Positions 32,269 to 39,468 of a stretch of 43,017 nucleotides of DNA are shown one piece after another. Origin of the DNA: Lachnospiraceae bacterium. GTDB lineage: Bacteria; Bacillota; Clostridia; Lachnospirales; Lachnospiraceae. Positions within the stretch are counted from its first letter, which is position 1. Every line of letters starts with the position of its first letter. Position numbers and translations under genes: made by a program. The notes beneath the pieces are model-generated. The model made no database searches. It saw nothing but the letters and a program-made list of their open reading frames with translations, and was not told the origin of the DNA. Location of the stretch: the NCBI GenBank assembly GCA_017437965.1, contig JAFRWN010000094.1, forward strand, positions 1-43,017. Reading direction: 5' to 3'.

Positions 32269-33144
32269 ATGTTAGAAAAAATCGGAAGAAATGATCCCTG
32301 CTGGTGCGGCAGCGGAAAAAAATATAAGCAGTGCCATGAGGCTTTTGACGAAAAGCTTGCTGATTTCAAGAGCAGAGGCTTTCAGGTGCCTTCCAGGAAA
32401 CTGATAAAAACTCCTGCGGATATCGAAGGAATCAAGGAAAGCGCAAAGATCAACATGGCCTGCCTTGACAATGTGGCAAAGGAAATCCGTGCCGGAATGT
32501 CGACAGAGGAAATCAACAAAATCGTGCATGAGACTACGATAAGCATGGGCGGAATCCCTGCGCCTCTTAATTATGAAGGCTATCCGAAGAGCGTGTGCAC
32601 CTCGATAAACAACGTGGTTTGCCACGGAATTCCGAGCGACGACGAGATTCTGCAGGACGGCGACATCGTAAATGTGGACTGCTCGACTCTTTACAACGGT
32701 TATTTCTCAGATTCATCCAGAATGTATATGATCGGAGATGTGGAGGAGAAGCACAAAAAACTGGTTGAGACCGTTAAGCTTTCGATTGAAGCAGGCCTTA
32801 AGGAAGTAAAGCCCTGGAAATGCCTCGGAGACATGGGCCATGCCGTGCATATGTTCTGCAAGGAACGTGGCTATTCCGTTGTACGTGACATCGGAGGCCA
32901 TGGCATAGGAAAAGAATTCCACGAGGATCCGTGGGTCAGCTTCGTTTCAAAGCCCGGCACGGAAATGCTTATGGTTCCCGGCCTGTGCTTCACGATCGAG
33001 CCGATGGTCAATCTCGGAAAAGCGGATGTTTTCCAGGATGCCGATGACGGCTGGACGATATATACCGACGACGATTCCTACTCGGCTCAGTGGGAGGTTC
33101 AGCTTGTAGTGACCGAAGATGGTTACGAGCTTTTGTGCTGGTAA
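32269..33144 (+). CDS. map: Methionine aminopeptidase type I with N-terminal SEC-C zinc motif
   Basis: 291 residues. Residues 1-24 hold a SEC-C motif (GRNDPCWCGSGKKYKQCH), a small zinc site linked to SecA or ribosome binding. The peptidase domain follows with the five metal ligands: NVDCS (Asp), GYFSDSSR (Asp), GGHGIG (His), FTIEPM (Glu) and AQWEVQL (Glu). It removes the starting Met from new proteins, and the SEC-C extension may bring it to the ribosome. This longer MAP variant is known in Clostridia. The start ATG 32269 has AGAGG upstream. It opens an operon with hypA, an OGG-type glycosylase and trmB. Confidence 0.95.
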   Translation: MLEKIGRNDPCWCGSGKKYKQCHEAFDEKLADFKSRGFQVPSRKLIKTPADIEGIKESAKINMACLDNVAKEIRAGMSTEEINKIVHETTISMGGIPAPLNYEGYPKSVCTSINNVVCHGIPSDDEILQDGDIVNVDCSTLYNGYFSDSSRMYMIGDVEEKHKKLVETVKLSIEAGLKEVKPWKCLGDMGHAVHMFCKERGYSVVRDIGGHGIGKEFHEDPWVSFVSKPGTEMLMVPGLCFTIEPMVNLGKADVFQDADDGWTIYTDDDSYSAQWEVQLVVTEDGYELLCW

Positions 33145-33172
33145 CGGCATAAGGAAGGACCCCAAAATTATC

Positions 33173-33529
33173 ATGCATGAACTCTCGATTGTAAAAAACC
33201 TTGTAAAAACGGTACTTTCGCGCTATACCCCTGCCGAAAATGAAAAAATCATTTCGGTAAATGTTGTGATGGGTGAAATGCATGACTATGAAGAAGAGTG
33301 GCTTACGAAATATTTCGTGCAGATGACTGCGGGAACGGTCCTTGACGGAGCGATGCTTAAGGTAGAGCGACTTCCCGTAAAGCTGCACTGCAGAAACTGC
33401 GGTGCCGAATTCGGAAACAGCAAGGAAGAAGAGGCTGTCTTACTTGCATGTAAAAAATGCGGAAGCTACGATATTGAAATTGTAAACGGCCGCGAATTCT
33501 ATATTAAGGAGCTGGAAGTGGAAGCATGA
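33173..33529 (+). CDS. hypA: HypA/HybF-type hydrogenase nickel-insertion protein
   Basis: 118 residues from ATG 33173, giving the invariant N-terminal MHEL with the nickel-binding His2. AAGGAAGG sits about 14 bases upstream, a rather long gap. The zinc site is intact as CRNC ... CKKC (about residues 73-94). HypA delivers nickel to [NiFe]-hydrogenases or, in some bacteria, to urease. No hydrogenase or other hyp gene is in this window, so it is an orphan copy lying between map and a DNA glycosylase. The last 4 bases overlap the next start. Confidence 0.9.
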   Translation: MHELSIVKNLVKTVLSRYTPAENEKIISVNVVMGEMHDYEEEWLTKYFVQMTAGTVLDGAMLKVERLPVKLHCRNCGAEFGNSKEEEAVLLACKKCGSYDIEIVNGREFYIKELEVEA

Positions 33530-34302
33530 TTTATTATGATTCACAATACTTTGATCCGGTAAAAATCTGCGAAAGCGGTCAGGTGCTTCTCGGCTGGACA
33601 AAGCTTTCTGAGGACGCCTACGAGGTTGTAAGCGCAGGGAAAAGAGCCGAAGTCACAAAGACCCTTATTTCCTGCCCCGACTGTGACAATGATTTCTGGA
33701 GTGAATATTTCGATCTGGCCTGCGACTATGAAAAAATCGAAGCCCTGGCTCCGAAAAATGATATATTTTTAAGGAAAGCCCTGGAACATGGACGCGGCAT
33801 CAGGATTCTGCGCCAGAATCTCTGGGAAACACTGGTTTCCTTTATTGTCAGCCAGAACAACAATATTCCGAGAATCACAAAAACACTTAACATAATACAG
33901 AAAAAGGCGATGGAAAAAACTGGCTGTACGTACTTTCCGAATCCTGAAGAGCTTTATGAAATAAGAGAGGATTTGGGTGACTGCGGTCTTGGCTACCGCG
34001 ATGCCTATCTTAAAAAACTTAGCGAAGAGCTTCATAGTGGCATACGGGAGTTAAAGTTTGATTCCGACACCGAAAAGGCCTATAAGGAACTGCTTTCGGT
34101 CACGGGCATCGGCCCGAAGGTCGCCAACTGCGTGCTTCTGTTCGGCCTTCATCGTATGGAACGCTGTCCTGTGGACACATGGATGAAGCAGGTATTTGCA
34201 AACCACTATGACGGAAAAGAGCCGGCATGGACAAAAAGCCCATATGCAGGCTACTACCAGCAGGTGGCATTCTTTTATGAGAGAGGAAAAACTGATAAAT
34301 GA
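33526..34302 (+). CDS. ogg: OGG1-type 8-oxoguanine DNA glycosylase
   Basis: 258 residues, overlapping hypA by 4 bases. The N-terminal beta domain (about 1-100) is followed by the helical glycosylase core with LWETLVSFIVSQNNNIPRI. The helix-hairpin-helix is SVTGIGPKVANCVLLFG, with the catalytic Lys in GPKVANC, and the essential Asp is in CPVDTWMKQ. Together these match the OGG1/AlkA group, which removes oxidised guanine from DNA. There is no Fe-S cluster motif after the core, as expected for OGG1 and unlike MutY/Nth. It is the third gene of the map operon and overlaps trmB by 4 bases. Confidence 0.92.
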   Translation: MIYYDSQYFDPVKICESGQVLLGWTKLSEDAYEVVSAGKRAEVTKTLISCPDCDNDFWSEYFDLACDYEKIEALAPKNDIFLRKALEHGRGIRILRQNLWETLVSFIVSQNNNIPRITKTLNIIQKKAMEKTGCTYFPNPEELYEIREDLGDCGLGYRDAYLKKLSEELHSGIRELKFDSDTEKAYKELLSVTGIGPKVANCVLLFGLHRMERCPVDTWMKQVFANHYDGKEPAWTKSPYAGYYQQVAFFYERGKTDK

Positions 34303-34943
34303 GACTCAGAAACATACCGGGAGCCCGCGACGAAATAGTCGCAAGCCCTTACACAATAAAAAATCCCGAGGAATACAAGGGCAGATGGACGGAATATTTT
34401 GGTAATGACCACCCCATCCACCTTGAGATCGGCACAGGAAAGGGAAAGTTCATAATCGAGCTTGCAAAAAGAAATCCCGACATCAACTATATCGGGATAG
34501 AAAAGTTTTCATCGGTCCTTATCCGCGCACTTGCAAAGCAGGAGGAAGAAGAGCTTGAAAACCTGATTTTCATACGCTTTGACGCTGATGAGATTGAAAA
34601 TATCTTTGATAAAGACGAGATCGACCGCATATATCTCAATTTCTCGGATCCCTGGCCCAAGGACCGCCATGCAAAAAGGCGCCTTACGAGTGACAGGTTT
34701 TTAGGCAGATATATAAACTTCCTTAAAAGTACAGGCAGGGTGGAATTTAAGACTGACAACCGCGATCTTTTTGATTACTCGCTTGAAACCGCAAAAGAAG
34801 CGGGCTGGGAGGTAAAGGATGTTACCTATGACCTTCATAGCAGCGAGTGGAACGAAGGCAATATCATGACTGAATATGAGGAACGTTTCTCGGCACAGGG
34901 AAATCCTATCTTCAGGATGGTTGAGTGTCCTCCTTCTCGTTAA
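34299..34943 (+). CDS. trmB: tRNA (guanine-N7)-methyltransferase TrmB
   Basis: 214 residues, near the family norm. SAM-binding Rossmann features: IHLEIGTGKGKFIIELA (GxGxG type), then INYIGIEKFSSVL, and the family hallmark IYLNFSDPWPKDRHAKRRL (DPWPKxRHxKRR). A C-terminal EFKTDNRDLFDYSL follows. It makes m7G46 in tRNA. ATG 34299 overlaps the ogg stop (ATGA). Its last 32 bases overlap the convergent minus-strand gene. Confidence 0.96.
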   Translation: MRLRNIPGARDEIVASPYTIKNPEEYKGRWTEYFGNDHPIHLEIGTGKGKFIIELAKRNPDINYIGIEKFSSVLIRALAKQEEEELENLIFIRFDADEIENIFDKDEIDRIYLNFSDPWPKDRHAKRRLTSDRFLGRYINFLKSTGRVEFKTDNRDLFDYSLETAKEAGWEVKDVTYDLHSSEWNEGNIMTEYEERFSAQGNPIFRMVECPPSR

Positions 34944-36450
34944 ATGCCCCCAGCGCAAGTCCCATCAGGATAAAATAGATGGGGGTTGTGGCAGACTGGG
35001 CGATGTTTACAAAGCTCTGCGTAAAATATGAAACGATCGGAACAAGCAGCAGACAGAGTCCGGGATTTTTACGGACTCTTTTTATTATGCCTCCGATCAC
35101 GGAAAAAACAAGCGTAAGATAGGCAGCAAGTCCCACAAAACCGGTTGTGACAAGGTACTGCAGAGGCTCGCAGTGCACATTGTCATAAATAACGCCCGTA
35201 GTATTTACCATGAGGTCACGGTAGCGCAGGCGGTAGATGGCAAGGATTGTTTCCTGACCGTAACCGAAAAGCTTTGTAAATATGTCAGATCCCGCAAAAT
35301 CCTTGATCGCCAGATTCCAGATGAAACCGCGGAAGCTGCCCATTTTTTCATCGAAAGGATAGGAAAGCACGGCCAATACCGCAAAAACGCCAATGAGCGC
35401 AAGGAAAATGCACAGCAAAATATTCGAAAGTTTCACCTTCGGGAGAAGCACATCTTCATCCTTATTCTTCAGAAGTCCGAGTCCCAGATAGGCAAGTAAC
35501 ATCACAACTGCAAGGATGAGAAGCAGCAGGGAATTTTTCTCAAGCACCTTTGTAAATCCCGAGGAAGGACGTATTGAAATACCCGACTTTTTAAGTGATG
35601 AACTGAAGATGATATTGTGCTTTCTGATATAATCCGCGGCGGTAAGCAGAGCATAGTCCGAAAAGGCGCAGACAGAAAGCGCGAGCGGAACACGCTTAAG
35701 CTCGGAAAATTTCAGAACGCCAAGGATAAGTAAAAGAATGATGGAAACCGTTGTACCGAGGTAAAAACCGTCCGAGGTTGAAGCCACGCCTGCAGCCGCA
35801 TTAAGGCCAAGGCAGATGCCCGAAATAATACGGTCGCGTTTTTCGGTAGCCTTTATGAACCAGAGAAAAGTAAGCGGAGTCACTATATTCAGATAGCCGG
35901 CGAAAATGTTCATGTTTCCGATCGTCGAGATCATACGGTGCACGCTTACGACCGTAACTCCCTTATACATCCCTATCGGGTCGAAGCTTAAATACTGGCA
36001 CACTGCAGTCAGGCTTACAAGCCCGCCGATAAGCGCAAGTATCATGCAGAGCTTCTTATATTCGGTAAAACCGCTTTTGATAATGAAGATCAGAAGCACA
36101 TAGAGCAGAATATTCAGAAAACCGTGGTGGCGCGAAGCCACGCCCGTGATGGATTCCTTCGTATTATATGAAAGCGTGAGCGAAATGAGGTTTGCGGCAA
36201 GAAAAGCCCAGAGCACATAATCATAGTAAGAAAACACAGGACCGGCTGCCGGCTCTTTTCTCTTTGTCCACTCATAAAGCCATAATAAAAGGGAAACCGA
36301 AATGAAAATAACAGAGCTTAAAGTAAAAAGCAGCCATTTTTCCTCTGCGATGTTGAAATACATATCCATGAAAAAGAGCGGGAGCATGGTAAAAATGAAG
36401 GCACAGTAGTACCATGCGAGTTCTTTGCGTGTTTTTTTCGCTTTTTCCAT
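34912..36450 (-). CDS. O-antigen ligase-like polytopic membrane protein (Wzy/WaaL fold)
   Basis: 512 residues with about 12 membrane segments, a long outer loop around 300-400 in the middle, and a soluble part between. Wzy_C-like features include GMYKGVTVVSVHRMISTIGNMNIFAG spread over an early loop, then LFGYGQETILAIYRLRYR and VHCEPLQYLVTTGFVGLAAYLTL near the end, the typical His/Glu region of the O-antigen ligase family. It probably joins or polymerises a surface polysaccharide or teichoic-type glycan. ATG 36450 has AAAGGAG just upstream. It stands alone on this strand with no glycan synthesis genes next to it. Its 3' end overlaps trmB. Confidence 0.8.
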   Translation of the reverse strand: MEKAKKTRKELAWYYCAFIFTMLPLFFMDMYFNIAEEKWLLFTLSSVIFISVSLLLWLYEWTKRKEPAAGPVFSYYDYVLWAFLAANLISLTLSYNTKESITGVASRHHGFLNILLYVLLIFIIKSGFTEYKKLCMILALIGGLVSLTAVCQYLSFDPIGMYKGVTVVSVHRMISTIGNMNIFAGYLNIVTPLTFLWFIKATEKRDRIISGICLGLNAAAGVASTSDGFYLGTTVSIILLLILGVLKFSELKRVPLALSVCAFSDYALLTAADYIRKHNIIFSSSLKKSGISIRPSSGFTKVLEKNSLLLLILAVVMLLAYLGLGLLKNKDEDVLLPKVKLSNILLCIFLALIGVFAVLAVLSYPFDEKMGSFRGFIWNLAIKDFAGSDIFTKLFGYGQETILAIYRLRYRDLMVNTTGVIYDNVHCEPLQYLVTTGFVGLAAYLTLVFSVIGGIIKRVRKNPGLCLLLVPIVSYFTQSFVNIAQSATTPIYFILMGLALGAFNEKEDTQPS

Positions 36451-36556
36451 GACGCTCCTTTCGGCCAGAAACCAATAAAATAAAGGCTTTCAGCTACTTT
36501 ATGCCATTAAGTATAACACGGGAAAATAAAAAAAGCAAATTTTTTGAAAAAAATGC

Positions 36557-36585
36557 TTGCATTTTCGAAACGACTGTTATATAAT
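36557..36585 (+). promoter_or_regulatory. Predicted strong promoter of tRNA-Lys
   Basis: TTGCAT (36557-36562), 17-base spacer, TATAAT (36580-36585), about 30 bases before the tRNA. Confidence 0.7.
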
Positions 36586-36616
36586 AGCATTCGTGTTACG
36601 GAAAACGTAGACAAAT

Positions 36617-36689
36617 GCACCGCTAGCTCAGTTGGTAGAGCACCTGACTCTTAATCAGGGTGTCCGGGGTTCGAGCCCCCGGCGGTGCA
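36617..36689 (+). tRNA. tRNA-Lys, anticodon CTT
   Basis: 73 bases with complete cloverleaf pairing: acceptor GCACCGC/GCGGTGC (36617-36623/36682-36688), D-arm beginning GCTCAGTTGG, anticodon arm CCTGA-CTCTTAA-TCAGG with CTT anticodon, T-arm CGGGG-TTCGAGC-CCCCG, and discriminator A36689. CCA is not encoded and must be added. It has its own promoter and is followed by a terminator-like hairpin. Confidence 0.96.
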
Positions 36690-36694
36690 CTCGC

Positions 36695-36742
36695 AAGAAT
36701 CTTTTTTTGGGAATCGTCTCCCGGGGGAAGGTTCTTTTTTTT
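36695..36742 (+). terminator. Terminator of tRNA-Lys
   Basis: AAGAATC (36695-36701) pairs with GGTTCTT (36730-36736), with an inner GGGA/TCCC stem (36709-36712/36719-36722), followed by T8 (36735-36742). Confidence 0.65.
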
Positions 36743-36770
36743 ACATATTTGGTATATTTGGAGGAAAGTG

Positions 36771-37541
36771 ATGAAAAAAAGGATAATGCTGTTTTTGCTG
36801 TGCATGCTTTTGCTTACGGCATGCGGAGACAAAAACTCATCCGGAAAGGATGAAAAGACTGCATCGGAAAGCAGTCATGAGACACAGAGAAGACAAGAAC
36901 TTCCGAATGTCGACAATAACGAACCATGGGGAAATGTGCCTGACGAAGTAACACCCGTACCCACTCAGAAAATGCCCGAGGTTGTTACCCCGGAAATAAC
37001 CGAAGAACCTGAGCCTACCGAGGAACCTGAGGATACACCTACTCCGACCGTTGAGCCGGAGGATACTCCCACCCCGACAGAAGATCCCGAAGATCCGGAA
37101 GACCCGGAAGATCCGGAGGATCCCGATGAGCCTGATTACAGCAGAATACCGGGTGTCAATGCGCCCAATATTTACTGCATACCGGATGAAGAGGGAATGG
37201 CAGTGGAAAAGGCAAAGGAAGGCTGTGTAAGCTTTAAGATCGAAAGCGATGGCGACAGGGACGAAATTGTGCTTGCCACAGCAAATCCGGTGACCGGAGT
37301 AAACATTTTAAAACTTGAAAATTACTACTTTGACGAAGACGGAAACTTAAGCTTTGACAAATCGGTTGTATATACTGTAGATGCGATGGATGCGGATCAC
37401 CCCATCGCGCTTGAAATCCCCGAGCTTGAGGATATTCCGAAGGTGGGAGTTTCCTATGTGGAAACAAACGGCGCAAGAGTAGATTTCGCAATTGCAAGAG
37501 GAGGCGCCGATGGCTATGTCTTCCTTGCCCAGATAAACTGA
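36771..37541 (+). CDS. Lipoprotein with acidic Pro/Thr/Glu stalk and small C-terminal domain
   Basis: 256 residues from ATG 36771 with TTGGAGG about 10 bases upstream; the frame from 36660 runs back into the tRNA and is not real. A lipoprotein signal peptide ends in LLLTACGD with the lipidated Cys near residue 18. A long stalk of Pro/Glu/Thr/Asp follows (EPTEEPEDTPTPT and PEDPEDPEDPEDP), then a strand-rich domain of about 110 residues beginning at APNIYCIPDEEG and including VSFKIESDGDRDEIVLATA. Its style matches other lachnospiral surface lipoproteins. Role unknown. The HAD gene begins 1 base after its stop. Confidence 0.8.
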   Translation: MKKRIMLFLLCMLLLTACGDKNSSGKDEKTASESSHETQRRQELPNVDNNEPWGNVPDEVTPVPTQKMPEVVTPEITEEPEPTEEPEDTPTPTVEPEDTPTPTEDPEDPEDPEDPEDPDEPDYSRIPGVNAPNIYCIPDEEGMAVEKAKEGCVSFKIESDGDRDEIVLATANPVTGVNILKLENYYFDEDGNLSFDKSVVYTVDAMDADHPIALEIPELEDIPKVGVSYVETNGARVDFAIARGGADGYVFLAQIN

Positions 37542-37542
37542 T

Positions 37543-38199
37543 ATGGACCAAAAAAGAAACGCAGATGCCGTGATCTTCGATCTTGACGGCACTCTGACAG
37601 ATACGGAAAAATATTATTATAAGGCCTGGCCCGAGGCTCTGCGTCATTTTGGCTACGCCCCGGATCCCGAAATCGCTCTTGAATTACGTTCCCTGGGCCG
37701 TCCCTTCGCACCCCTTAAATTCAAGGAGTGGTTCGGAGAGGATTTTGACTATAACGAGGTCAGGGAATACCGTAAAAAGCTTGTAAGCGCAATGATAGAG
37801 GAAAACGGTATACCTTTAAAACCCGGCGCAAAGGAAATCCTTTCCTGGCTTAAGGAAAACGGCATTACGACCGCCATGGCAACCGCAAACGACCTGAAAA
37901 GAACGACTGGCTATCTTGAAAAGATCGGTCTTTCGGGCTATTTTGACAGGATAATCTGCGCCGACATGGTAAAACTCGGAAAGCCCGCCCCCGACATCTA
38001 TGCCTTTGCGGCAAGTGCACTCGGTCTTTCGCCCGACCGTACCTTCGCTGTTGAAGATTCTCCGAACGGTGTAAAAAGCGCCTATGCTGCCGGCTGCAAG
38101 GTAATAATGGTTCCGGATCTTACCGAGCCCGACGAAGAATTAAAAAAGCTGCTCTACGCTAAGGTAGGCAGCCTTCTGGAAATCAAAAATCTTTTATAA
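37543..38199 (+). CDS. HAD-superfamily phosphatase (beta-phosphoglucomutase-like)
   Basis: 218 residues. HAD motifs: DLDGTLTDTE (motif I, residues 12-21), TAMATAND (motif II Thr/Ser), KLGKPAPDIY (motif III Lys), and VEDSPNGVKSAYAAG (motif IV). The helical cap between motifs I and II is of the PGM/phosphatase type. It probably hydrolyses a small phosphate ester or acts as a beta-phosphoglucomutase; the substrate cannot be told. It begins 1 base after the lipoprotein gene. Its last 6 bases overlap the convergent histidine kinase gene. Confidence 0.92.
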   Translation: MDQKRNADAVIFDLDGTLTDTEKYYYKAWPEALRHFGYAPDPEIALELRSLGRPFAPLKFKEWFGEDFDYNEVREYRKKLVSAMIEENGIPLKPGAKEILSWLKENGITTAMATANDLKRTTGYLEKIGLSGYFDRIICADMVKLGKPAPDIYAFAASALGLSPDRTFAVEDSPNGVKSAYAAGCKVIMVPDLTEPDEELKKLLYAKVGSLLEIKNLL

Positions 38200-39468
38200 G
38201 TTCAGATTTGGAATCAGTACCTTGACGATGGTCCATCCGTCGACACGTTCATTCTGTATAGTACCGCCGCACATCAGCTTCAGTCTGGTTGCGGCGTTTT
38301 TAGTTCCGATACCGCTGCTTTCTTTGAGCTTGACCTTCGCAGATGCCTCGAAGCCCTGGCCGTTATCACGGATTTCAATTACTATTCCGCTGTGATTCCG
38401 GTAGCTTCGTATGATAACCCTTGAACCTTCTTTATACCTGTCGATACCATGTTTCAGGGCATTTTCAACCAGAGGCTCAACACTTAAAGGCGGCAGCATG
38501 AATTCAGTGACTTCAAGCTCATAATCCACCACAAATCTTGTGTCCGGATCAGCATGCTCAAGCGCAACGAACTCCTTTATCATGTCCAGTTCCTTCTCGA
38601 AGGGCACAGGATCATTTGAATCTATCGCAGTAAAATTGTCGCGGAGATAAACTCCGAAATGTCCCATCATCTCAGCCGCACGCTCCGGATCTTCATAGCA
38701 GAGCTCCTGGATTACAGCCATTGAATTGTTGATGAAATGCGGCCTGATCTGGGCCATGAGTCCCGTCAGCTTCGTTTTTTCATATTCCAGTGTCTTGTTG
38801 AAAAGCTCAACATGTACCTCGTGCTGGTAGATGGCCGCAAGGTAGAAATAATAAACGAACATGTTGATCACTGCGATCTCGTCACTGTAGCCGCTGATGA
38901 TATTGTGGAGTTCAAGATAGGCGGCAAGAAGACTGGAAAAAACAATAAATGCAACAATGGCAAGCTTTAACGAGCGGCCGTAGCGGAGCAGTGAAAGCGA
39001 ACGTATCATGAGCACGAGGATATAGAGCAGCGTCGTCAATATCATGACCGGACGCAAGGGCTTGCCTATAAAACCACGGTCATCGGTGAAAGCAAAAACA
39101 TTCTCATAACCGAAAAGGTTAAGAAGCACGACTATAAAACAGAAAATATATGGCAGAAGTATCAATATGTTGAAAAACTTTTTCCTGAAAGGTGTGATAA
39201 GGTAAAACTCGATAAGTGCGATCAGAGGGAAAAGCCAGTAAACAAAGGCAGACTTATAGTAGAGCACCCTTGCGGACCATTCATATGTGTCGGTGCAGTA
39301 CTGCACGTATTCACAGATCGTGAGCGCAAGAACAATAAGCTCAAGTACCCACATGAGCTGGGCTCCCTTGATCTTGTTTTTCAGGTTGACGAGCTGTACG
39401 ACTGCAAGTGCACACAACAGCATCAGCGTCAGATAATTTTGTGAAACATAGTCCTGAAAATATTTCAT
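38194..39468 (-). CDS. LytS/YehU-type sensor histidine kinase
   Basis: 424 residues from ATG 39468 (AAAGGA 7 bases upstream; TTG 39471 is a weaker choice). Seven or so membrane segments occupy residues 10-235, followed by a short coil and the His_kinase domain (PF06580 type): QIRPHFINNSM with the phosphorylated His, the N box VENALKHG, G1 EIRDNGQGF and G2 SGIGTKN. Kinases of this class normally pair with a LytTR response regulator, but none is visible beside it. It overlaps the MMPL gene end by 1 base (TGATG), so it may sense something linked to the exporter or its substrate. Confidence 0.9.
   Translation of the reverse strand: MKYFQDYVSQNYLTLMLLCALAVVQLVNLKNKIKGAQLMWVLELIVLALTICEYVQYCTDTYEWSARVLYYKSAFVYWLFPLIALIEFYLITPFRKKFFNILILLPYIFCFIVVLLNLFGYENVFAFTDDRGFIGKPLRPVMILTTLLYILVLMIRSLSLLRYGRSLKLAIVAFIVFSSLLAAYLELHNIISGYSDEIAVINMFVYYFYLAAIYQHEVHVELFNKTLEYEKTKLTGLMAQIRPHFINNSMAVIQELCYEDPERAAEMMGHFGVYLRDNFTAIDSNDPVPFEKELDMIKEFVALEHADPDTRFVVDYELEVTEFMLPPLSVEPLVENALKHGIDRYKEGSRVIIRSYRNHSGIVIEIRDNGQGFEASAKVKLKESSGIGTKNAATRLKLMCGGTIQNERVDGWTIVKVLIPNLNL

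Noticed and set aside
36660..36770. N-terminal extension of the lipoprotein gene
   Set aside because: It would begin inside tRNA-Lys and spoil the signal peptide; ATG 36771 has a ribosome site and gives a proper lipobox.
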